Of a DNA stretch of 25,078 bases, positions 1-4,867 are shown in pieces. Position 1 is the first letter of the stretch; the number at the start of each line of letters is the position of its first letter. The notes under the pieces are model-generated. The model was given only the letters and a program-made list of their open reading frames with translations, did not search any database and had not been told where the DNA came from. The stretch lies in NCBI GenBank assembly GCA_046153875.1, contig JBJXFE010000004.1:1-25078 (forward strand). Reading direction: 5' to 3'. This stretch comes from JBJXFE01 sp046153875 (lineage in GTDB: Bacteria > Planctomycetota > Phycisphaerae > Phycisphaerales > UBA1924). The translations under genes were made by a program, and so were the position numbers.

Positions 1-132
1 CTCTGGAAGACCGGCGGCAAGACGCCGCACGCCACGGTCTACGCCGCCATCATCCGCGACATCGCGGCGCGGGGGAAGGAGTCCCGCTTCCGCAAGACCG
101 CCCGCGGCATGTTCGAGCACGCGAAACGCTGA
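1..132 (+). CDS. 3' end of a HARE-HTH / winged-helix domain protein (partial)
   Basis: The window opens inside a reading frame whose last 43 residues run from LWKTGGKTP to FEHAKR and stop at 130-132. The stretch TGGKTPHATVYAAIIRDI followed by a basic segment and a final F-x-x-x matches the C-terminal half of the HARE-HTH winged-helix domain (HB1/ASXL/restriction-endonuclease HTH), where GKTPxATVYAAI is the hallmark. Such domains bind DNA. In planctomycetes they often sit at the end of small basic proteins. The N-terminus and true length are outside the window, so nothing can be said about other domains. The family call rests on motif recognition only. Confidence 0.65.
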   Translation, partial: LWKTGGKTPHATVYAAIIRDIAARGKESRFRKTARGMFEHAKR

Positions 133-152
133 CCGCCCGAACGCCCGCCCCA

Positions 153-181
153 AGCCCCGACGGCGGTCGGGGCTTTCTCTT
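153..181 (+). terminator. Rho-independent terminator after the HARE-HTH gene
   Basis: A perfect 9-bp stem (153-161 with 166-174, AGCCCCGAC / GTCGGGGCT) encloses a GGCG tetraloop and is followed by TTCTCTT. It lies 20 bases past the stop codon at 132, which is the expected position and orientation. Confidence 0.8.
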
Positions 182-214
182 CGGCCGGAGCGTTTCCGCT
201 GTACGCTCCGCCGC

Positions 215-877
215 ATGAACGAGGCCCACGCCCGCGTGCTGGCCGACGCCGTCGCCCGCGACTTCCCCCGGCCGGGCCCGCTGCGGCACGCGATCTGGAC
301 CGCGCCGCCGGCGCTGAAGATCATCGACTGCGTCTTCTCGCTCAACCGCCGCTACGACGAGTTCGTCGTGCCCCGCGTCGCCGCCTTTGCCGAGCGCTAC
401 CCCGAGGCCCGGTCGGCCGCAGACCTGGTTGACCTCATCGAGGCGGCCCCGTCCCCGGCCGTGTTTACTGCCGAGGTGCTGCGGGTCCGCGACTTCAGCC
501 GGGCGCGGACCCTGCTCGGCGTGGCGCGCTACGCGGCGGACGCGGGGGCGCAGTGCGAGGGCGCAACCGAGGACGAGCGGCTCGGGCGCTGGGCCCGCTG
601 GGCGCGTCCCGGCGACTTCCTGGCGGTCGGCGTTCCCGGCTTCGGCCTCGCGGGGTTCCAGTACCTGCGGATGCTGTTCGGCGCGGAGACCGCCAAGCCC
701 GACGTCCACGTCGTGCGGTACGTCGCGGACGCGATCAAGCACCGGGTCACGGAGGCCCGCGCCCTGTACCTGCTGGAGCGCGCGGCAGAGCTGGCGGGCG
801 TCCCTCTGCGCCCGCTCGACGTCGCCATCTGGGAGGCCGGAGCGAAGGCCGCCGCTGCCCGCGGGGCTACGGGTTGA
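215..877 (+). CDS. Probable HhH-GPD-superfamily (DNA glycosylase-like) protein
   Basis: A 220-residue cytosolic protein with no signal peptide or membrane segment. Residues 137-170 read AVGVPGFGLAGFQYLRMLFG, then KPDVHVVRYV. This resembles the helix-hairpin-helix (PGFG, 141-144) and the downstream conserved Asp (D163) of the HhH-GPD base-excision glycosylase/lyase fold, in which that Asp is catalytic. No Cys cluster for an iron-sulfur centre is visible, so it is not endonuclease III or MutY proper. ATG at 215 is the first start in frame, but it has no clear Shine-Dalgarno sequence. The last codons and the TGA fall inside a 26-bp sequence that recurs at 4398-4423. The coding call is firm; the function is a fold-level guess. 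Confidence 0.7.
   Translation: MNEAHARVLADAVARDFPRPGPLRHAIWTAPPALKIIDCVFSLNRRYDEFVVPRVAAFAERYPEARSAADLVDLIEAAPSPAVFTAEVLRVRDFSRARTLLGVARYAADAGAQCEGATEDERLGRWARWARPGDFLAVGVPGFGLAGFQYLRMLFGAETAKPDVHVVRYVADAIKHRVTEARALYLLERAAELAGVPLRPLDVAIWEAGAKAAAARGATG
848..873. repeat. 26-bp dispersed repeat, copy 1
   Basis: This stretch matches 4398-4423 with one mismatch (base 863 G versus 4413 C). It contains a GC-rich dyad around CCCGC-GGG and ends in GGGCTACGGG. Both copies are followed by a TTGAG and an A/G-rich run. Here it forms the last codons of the gene at 215-877. It may be a REP-like element or a remnant of a shared insertion. Confidence 0.5.
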
Positions 878-926
878 GGGAAAAGCGAAGCGGGGCGGGC
901 AGCAGGGGTGGAACAGGGAATCGTGG

Positions 927-1526
927 TCAATCGCCGAAGCGGAAATCGGGGTTCAAGTCGTCCTCGCGGAGACCAACTGAGAGCCTATCGAAGGCGTCGG
1001 CAAAGTGATTGAGGATTCCATTTGCTTCCTCAAGGGCGCCGTATCCCTGGACTGGTTCGCCGTCTTGCACATTGCGCCAACTGAAATCCTCGGGCGCGCT
1101 CTCAGCGACGGACATGAGAGTCGCTTCCGAGATCACTTGGGCCAAGCCCTGCCTAATCCTGTGAATCGACTGCCAAGGACTCCATACGTGCTCGGCATCG
1201 GCCGTTCGTAACGCCCGAGCCTGCCGAGCCGCCTCAGTAAGCTTCGCCCGTGCGAGGGCGAGTCGTCGATGGTTTCGGTCGTGGGCTTGCGCGAGCTCGC
1301 TTCTCGCCCCATCCCGATCCAACCGTACAGAGTGAAACGCGGCGAACGCGGCCGCCAGGAAGGTGCATCCGAAGATCACGAACCACACCCACGGCGGGAT
1401 TTCAAAGTCCTTGTAGACGGCGACGCCAAGCCCAATGAACTCGATGACGAGGACAGCCAAGACTGTCCAGGCGTGTCGCAAGAATGCTGCGCCGAACTCG
1501 ATGCCGCTCTGAATGACCGCCCACAT
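927..1526 (-). CDS. Two-TM membrane protein of unknown function
   Basis: A 199-residue protein. It has two hydrophobic helices near the N-terminus (about residues 20-37 and 46-64) separated by a short loop KDFEIPPW. A charged helical segment follows (about 67-105, rich in R, A, E and Q, probably coiled coil), then an acidic soluble tail ending in FRFGD. I recognise no family. The gene lies in a stretch of lower GC than its surroundings: 35 of 60 bases are G or C at 1021-1080, against 49 of 60 at 2281-2340. That suggests a different origin. ATG at 1526 is the only start that keeps the first membrane segment. It is probably an inner-membrane protein with a cytoplasmic tail. Confidence 0.75.
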   Translation of the reverse strand: MWAVIQSGIEFGAAFLRHAWTVLAVLVIEFIGLGVAVYKDFEIPPWVWFVIFGCTFLAAAFAAFHSVRLDRDGARSELAQAHDRNHRRLALARAKLTEAARQARALRTADAEHVWSPWQSIHRIRQGLAQVISEATLMSVAESAPEDFSWRNVQDGEPVQGYGALEEANGILNHFADAFDRLSVGLREDDLNPDFRFGD

Positions 1527-1678
1527 GGAGCATTCTACGGTTGAAGAAGCAGGGTGCGGCGGTGAAGGCGAGCGAAAGCGCGAGGGCCTGCCGCCCAGTT
1601 CACAAGCTGCTTCCCGACTGCGGGATCAACGGATCGTGCGCAGCCGCTGACTCATCGGACGCGGACTGGCGAAGCCGA

Positions 1679-2080
1679 TCACCTCCTCATTTCCACCGTC
1701 ACGGGCTCCAGTACCGGAACCGGTGCGATGACGATGGCTTCGACCTCAAGGGACCCGAGCGCGCTCAGAATCTCGGCCGCGCCCGCCACCTCAATCGGTC
1801 CAGCTACGTTTACCAAGCCATCAACCTCGACCGACCCAGTGACTTCGAGCGGCCCACTGACTTCGATAGGGCCATCGACGCCAACGGTTCCCTCGACCTC
1901 GACCGGCCCGTCAATCTCGACTGGTCCATCAATCGTGACCGCCCCGGCGACCCGCATCGTTCCGGTCCGAATCGTGTACCCGAGATGTTCAAGGACTGGA
2001 CCCAGGCGAACGGCTTGGACTGCGATCACCAGCAAGGCGCATAGGACGACAACACGCCACACAGCATCGAGACTTTTCAT
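1679..2080 (-). CDS. Membrane-anchored hexapeptide-repeat (beta-solenoid-like) protein
   Basis: A 133-residue protein with one N-terminal hydrophobic segment (about 8-25, VWRVVVLCALLVIAVQAV), then a spacer. From G46 to G100 there is a strict six-residue period, G-[PATSL]-[VIL]-x-[VI]-x, giving nine complete repeats with glycine at 46, 52, 58, 64, 70, 76, 82, 88, 94 and 100. Alternating V/I with acidic residues in a six-residue rung suggests a short beta-solenoid. The tail is V/P-rich. It starts at ATG 2080 with a very strong Shine-Dalgarno, GGAGGTGA, eight bases upstream. It differs from acyltransferase left-handed helices because every rung starts with Gly. No function is assigned; it may form an extracytoplasmic rod or a bactofilin-like polymer. 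Confidence 0.8.
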   Translation of the reverse strand: MKSLDAVWRVVVLCALLVIAVQAVRLGPVLEHLGYTIRTGTMRVAGAVTIDGPVEIDGPVEVEGTVGVDGPIEVSGPLEVTGSVEVDGLVNVAGPIEVAGAAEILSALGSLEVEAIVIAPVPVLEPVTVEMRR

Positions 2081-2189
2081 GGGTTCACCTCCGGTACTCG
2101 AACGATACCGCGCCGCGCACTCCGGCTACGTTCCCAGGAATAAAGCGCTACCCGCCCGGCATCGGACGCCCGCCCCGGGCCCCCGATCC

Positions 2190-2411
2190 CTAACGGGATG
2201 CCTCGGGGAAGGGCTTCGCCGCGTACACCACCACGAACCGCTTCACCACGCCCCCGCACGCGCCGCACAGCGTCGGCGGCGGCAGGGGGCGGTCCTGGTC
2301 CTCGGGCCGCCGCGACGGGGGCGCGAGCGTCTCGAAGCGCCCGCACCGGCACGGGCCGTCCGGCCCGGGCACCGCCCGCTCCAGCCGCTCGATCTTGCCG
2401 AGGATCCGCAC
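2190..2411 (-). CDS. Small zinc-ribbon-like Cys-rich protein (second of a pair)
   Basis: A 73-residue protein with GTG start at 2411, three bases after the stop of the gene upstream. A good AGGGG Shine-Dalgarno lies inside the end of that gene. It has a short helix (RILGKIERLERAV), then CRCGR, a P/R-rich linker, and a CGACGG pair, followed by a hydrophobic end (VVKRFVVVYA). Two C-x(1-2)-C knuckles suggest one bound zinc. The layout, helix then Cys pairs, is the same as in its neighbour at 2415-2609. Small genes of this shape occur in phage and phage-like clusters of GC-rich bacteria, which fits the tail-sheath relic nearby, but the function is unknown. Confidence 0.55.
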   Translation of the reverse strand: MRILGKIERLERAVPGPDGPCRCGRFETLAPPSRRPEDQDRPLPPPTLCGACGGVVKRFVVVYAAKPFPEASR

Positions 2412-2414
2412 CGC

Positions 2415-2609
2415 TCACCCCTGTTTGTCGAACTCAAGGCGGTACACCAGCCGACGCCCGCACCCGGGGCACCGCTCGGGGCCGGGGGGTCCGTCCCCCT
2501 CGAACGCCAGGACGTACCGGCCCGGCTGCGGACCGCCGCAGTCGCGGCACCCGCCGTCCCGGACCGGCACCCGTTCGAGCGCCGCCACCCGCCGGGCCAG
2601 GGCGGTCAC
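2415..2609 (-). CDS. Small zinc-ribbon-like Cys-rich protein (first of a pair)
   Basis: A 64-residue protein. GTG at 2609 overlaps the TGA of the remnant ORF upstream as GTGA (2606-2609), a coupling arrangement that decides the start. It has an N-terminal helix (TALARRVAALERVPV), then C-x-x-C (CRDCGG) and, after 20-odd residues, a second C-x-x-C (CPGCGRR), a classic zinc-ribbon spacing. It ends YRLEFDKQG. It is likely paralogous in plan to the gene at 2190-2411. No enzymatic motif is present. The frame is also open into the broken HDOD sequence further upstream, but the residues between are out-of-frame nonsense. Confidence 0.6.
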   Translation of the reverse strand: MTALARRVAALERVPVRDGGCRDCGGPQPGRYVLAFEGDGPPGPERCPGCGRRLVYRLEFDKQG

Positions 2610-2818
2610 GGGCGCGCCCCGCTCAGCCGTTCCAGCACCGCCCGTGCGGCCGGGTCGGACATCACCGCGTCCCACCGCTCCGGGCTGCACGGCTCGCCGG
2701 GGTCGTCCCCCAGTTGGAGCCGCTCCGCCAGCGCGAGCGCCTCGGGGTCGGCGGCGATGGCGTCCAGCGCCCGGCGGCGCTCCGGGTCCGACGGCGGCGG
2801 GGGCCAGGCGGTCGGCCA
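2606..2818 (-). pseudogene. Headless remnant ORF upstream of the zinc-ribbon pair
   Basis: On the minus strand about 70 codons are open with normal protein-like composition. They contain SDPERRRALDAIAADPEAL, then LAERLQLGDDPGEPCSPERW, and end in LERLSGARP. The end overlaps the GTG of the next gene as GTGA. Going upstream the frame meets a TGA in the HDOD sequence (inside codons for R-M-I) and has no ATG or GTG before the conserved part. The start is therefore missing. The likely reading is a small helical protein, once part of the zinc-ribbon operon, whose 5' end was lost when it was joined to the HDOD gene at about 2790-2820. I do not recognise the family. Confidence 0.5.
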
Positions 2819-3188
2819 GTCCCAGGATCGCGACCGACTCGATCATCCGGGGCGCCGCCCGCCGGGCCTCTCCCATCGTCAGGTGGTGGAAGGCGATGGG
2901 GTTGATCAGCTCGGCGGGGAACTTCCAGGCCCGCAGGACGCGGTCGGTGAGCTCCGCGTGGTTGACCATCAGCAGGCGGGACTCGACCAGTTCCAGCGGC
3001 AGCTCGAGGCGCTCGGCCGTCTGCAGCACCGCGGCGTACTGGTCCGCGAGCACCTCGGTGAGCAGCATCCGGCCGATGTCGTGCAGGAGCCCCGCCGTGA
3101 ACATCCCGTCGGCCGCCTCGGGGCCCGCCCCCGCCCGGCGCGCCAGCCGGGACGCGATGAGCCCGACGGCGATGGAGTGCTCCCAGAA
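2800..3188 (-). pseudogene. C-terminal part of HDOD domain, cut off by an in-frame stop
   Basis: Immediately after the TAG at 3189-3191 the same reading frame continues without a shift into typical HDOD sequence: FWEHSIAVGLIASRLARRAG, then FTAGLLHDIGRMLL and later ILGLADRLA. This half carries the HD pair (LLHDIG) and the last helices of the domain. It has no good start of its own. After about 2815 the HDOD frame loses protein character and a different frame becomes coding (the remnant ORF), so the 3' end of the gene also looks lost. It is probably non-functional unless the TAG is read through. Confidence 0.7.
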
Positions 3189-4046
3189 CTAGTCGGCCCG
3201 GATGCGGCCGCACCGCAGCCCGCCGAACCGGTCCACGATCTCCAGGTTGAGCACGGTCTCGCGGATCTGTGCCAGGCCGATCCGGCTCACCGCCTTGTGG
3301 GCCGAATCGATCCTGGGGCCGCCGCTGTAGGCGGACGAGTTGGCGAGCCGCAGGATCTTGACGCAGATCGCCGGGTCCTGCTTGACGGCCCGGGCCACCT
3401 CCTCCAGCGACGTGGTCGCGCTGGCCGCCATCGAGAGCACCTGGCGGGCGACCGGGGACACGGCGCGCAGCGTGACCCGGCCGTCCACGAGGTCCAGCAG
3501 ATAGGTCTTCGATAGCAGCGGCTTCGTGCCCTTGAGCTCCGCGAGGGCCGCCTGCTCGCTCGGATCGGGGCTCGCGGCGGGCGGCGCGGCCGCCGGCGCG
3601 TCCGGGGGCGCTGCGAGATGTCCGTGAAGCGATGATCCGGCGCGTGCCGCGGCGTCCTCGAACGCGCCCGGCTCGCCGACGACGCCGATCCCGCGGAGGC
3701 GATCGAGGACCACCCTCCCGATCTCGGGACACTTGAGGATCACGTTGGCCACGCCCGCGCGGGCCGCTTCGACGACCAGATCGCGCGTCGCCGCGCCGGT
3801 GACCAGCAGGACGGGGACTGGTGTCTTCGACGGGGCGGAGCGGATGCACCGGAGGGCGGCCTGCCAGGTCCCTTCGGGCGACTCGGCGTCGATGAGGATG
3901 CACCGGGCTTCGCCCGTCCGGGTCGCGTCGCCCAGCGCGCCGAGGCCGTCGGTGCAAACGGCCTCGATCCCGGCGCGGGCCAGCGCCCGGCCGAGCATCT
4001 CCCGCAGCAGCCGGGAACCGTCGGCGATCACCACACGCGGTGCCAT
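3189..4046 (-). CDS. Receiver-HDOD protein, truncated by in-frame TAG
   Basis: A 285-residue N-terminal product. ATG at 4046 is preceded by GGGAGG at a good distance, so I prefer it to the longer frame from 4121. Residues 1 to about 120 look like a receiver domain: RVVIADGSRLLREML, phospho-acceptor Asp in CILIDAE, and Lys in VILKCP. It is degenerate in having one rather than two acidic residues in the first loop. A proline/alanine-rich linker follows, then the first half of an HDOD domain (LPxLSKTYLLDLVDG-like entry, DPAICVKILRLANSSAYSG, ARETVLNLEI-like helix). HDOD proteins are signalling proteins related to HD phosphohydrolases. Translation ends at TAG in the middle of the domain, although the frame goes on. 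A C9 run lies 78 bases upstream (4124-4132). Confidence 0.7.
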   Translation of the reverse strand: MAPRVVIADGSRLLREMLGRALARAGIEAVCTDGLGALGDATRTGEARCILIDAESPEGTWQAALRCIRSAPSKTPVPVLLVTGAATRDLVVEAARAGVANVILKCPEIGRVVLDRLRGIGVVGEPGAFEDAAARAGSSLHGHLAAPPDAPAAAPPAASPDPSEQAALAELKGTKPLLSKTYLLDLVDGRVTLRAVSPVARQVLSMAASATTSLEEVARAVKQDPAICVKILRLANSSAYSGGPRIDSAHKAVSRIGLAQIRETVLNLEIVDRFGGLRCGRIRAD

Positions 4047-4123
4047 ACGGGTGCCTCCCGATGGGGCGTCCGTGCCGAGCGCCGGCCCCGAGAGGCCCGC
4101 GGTGCCCGGACGAGGGCGCAACG

Positions 4124-4132
4124 CCCCCCCCC
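4124..4132. repeat. C9 homopolymer upstream of the receiver-HDOD gene
   Basis: Nine consecutive C in the region before the ATG at 4046. It could vary in length and affect promoter spacing, but no promoter is evident here. It sits in the 410-base stretch 4047-4456, which otherwise holds only the tail-sheath relic and a repeat copy. Confidence 0.4.
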
Positions 4133-4300
4133 ACGAAGGCGGTCGCCGCGGCCGAGATGTGAGCAGCGCCGCGGGAAAGGACCCGCCGGCGCTCGCGATG
4201 CCCCCGGCCTGAGCCCCGTCGCCGCTCGCCCCCTAGTTCTTCCCGAGTCCCCCGCTCGGCGCGTGTTGGGCTAACGGCCCGAGCGTTTCCGCCCCCCGGC

Positions 4301-4390
4301 CACGACTGGAAGTACATCAACGCCCGCCGGCGCTTCGCCTTCGCGGAACGGTCGATCGACGCCGGTACCCAATGGGCGGCCTTCGAGCCA
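4301..4390 (+). pseudogene. Relic of a contractile-phage tail sheath protein
   Basis: Plus-strand codons 4301-4390 read HDWKYINARRRFAFAERSID followed by AGTQWAAFEP. This is the conserved C-terminal-domain signature of phage tail sheath proteins (typically W-K-Y-(V/I)-N-(V/A)-R-R-x-x-x-(Y/F)-(I/L)-E-x-S-I-x-x-G-T-Q-W-x-V-F-E-P). In this 30-codon run the match includes WKYIN, RR, ERSI, GTQW and FEP. The fragment has no start codon nearby and ends in the dispersed repeat copy at 4398. It is a short leftover of a much larger gene (sheath proteins usually exceed 350 residues). Confidence 0.7.
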
Positions 4391-4397
4391 ACCGCGA

Positions 4398-4423
4398 GCC
4401 GCCGCTGCCCGCCGGGCTACGGG
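4398..4423. repeat. 26-bp dispersed repeat, copy 2
   Basis: It matches 848-873 with a single mismatch and abuts the end of the tail-sheath relic. Similar A/G-rich sequence follows both copies. The shared sequence at a gene end and a relic end suggests a small repeated element or a recombination site. Confidence 0.5.
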
Positions 4424-4456
4424 TTTGAGCAGAACGAGAAGCAGCGCGGGCATCGC

Positions 4457-4867
4457 CTACGGGCAGCCGACCACGTACTTGCCCTGGAAGCACCCGAAGT
4501 CGGCGACGCTGAGGGCTCCGCTCCCGTTGCAGTCAGCGTAAAGATCGCCGAGGACGTACTTGCCCTGGAAGCACCCGAAGTCGGCGACGCTGAGACTGCC
4601 GCTGTTGTTGCAGTCGGGGTAGCACGGCGGGGGCCCGCCCCCCCCGGCCCAGAACCCGCCGGAGACCTCGAACCCGCCGCCGCTGGCCGTCCCCGCGTCG
4701 GGCTGGCCGATCGTGCCGGTCAGCGTGAACCCGCCGCCGGTGGAGACGCCCCCGCCGCTGTCGATGGAGCTCCAGGAGAGGTCGAGGTTGGGGCCCATCT
4801 GGGCGCGGGCGCGCGACGCGCCGGACAGACACGAGAGAAGGGCGACGACGATGGTGATCCGTGTCAT
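4457..4867 (-). CDS. Small secreted protein with C-terminal GC-type dockerin repeats
   Basis: A 136-residue protein. ATG at 4867 overlaps the stop of the collagen-like gene upstream as ATGA. Residues 1-22 are a signal peptide ending ARA-Q. Residues 30-73 are a Gly-rich beta segment of a kind common in planctomycete surface proteins (SIDSGGGVSTGGGFTLTGTI, IGQPDAG, then SGGGFEVSGGFW). Residues 82-136 hold two copies of DCN-x-SG-x-LSVADFGCFQGKYV, EF-hand-like loops framed by cysteines and closed by VGCP. This matches the module I recall being annotated as GC-type dockerin. The two repeats are encoded by identical 41-bp DNA blocks (4473-4513 and 4554-4594). As last gene of the six-gene cluster it may anchor or organise the fibre proteins; this is inferred. 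Confidence 0.85.
   Translation of the reverse strand: MTRITIVVALLSCLSGASRARAQMGPNLDLSWSSIDSGGGVSTGGGFTLTGTIGQPDAGTASGGGFEVSGGFWAGGGGPPPCYPDCNNSGSLSVADFGCFQGKYVLGDLYADCNGSGALSVADFGCFQGKYVVGCP
4473..4594. repeat. Tandem 41-bp identical blocks inside the dockerin repeats
   Basis: Bases 4473-4513 and 4554-4594 are identical, 81 bases (27 codons) apart. Diverged versions of the same block occur in the dockerin ends at 17689-17860 and 21717-21880. Exact identity within one gene points to recent internal duplication or gene conversion. Confidence 0.75.

Noticed and set aside
2662..4320. A 552-codon minus-strand frame through the HDOD region
   Set aside because: Different frame from the receiver-HDOD sequence; composition is R/G/P-rich without motifs.
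4271..4453. 60-codon minus-strand frame MPALLLVLLKP...
   Set aside because: It lies opposite the tail-sheath relic, which explains the sequence better. No support for expression.
4638..4645. C8 run inside the small dockerin gene as another phase switch
   Set aside because: It encodes GGGGPP in frame and the gene is intact on both sides. It is shorter than typical switching tracts.
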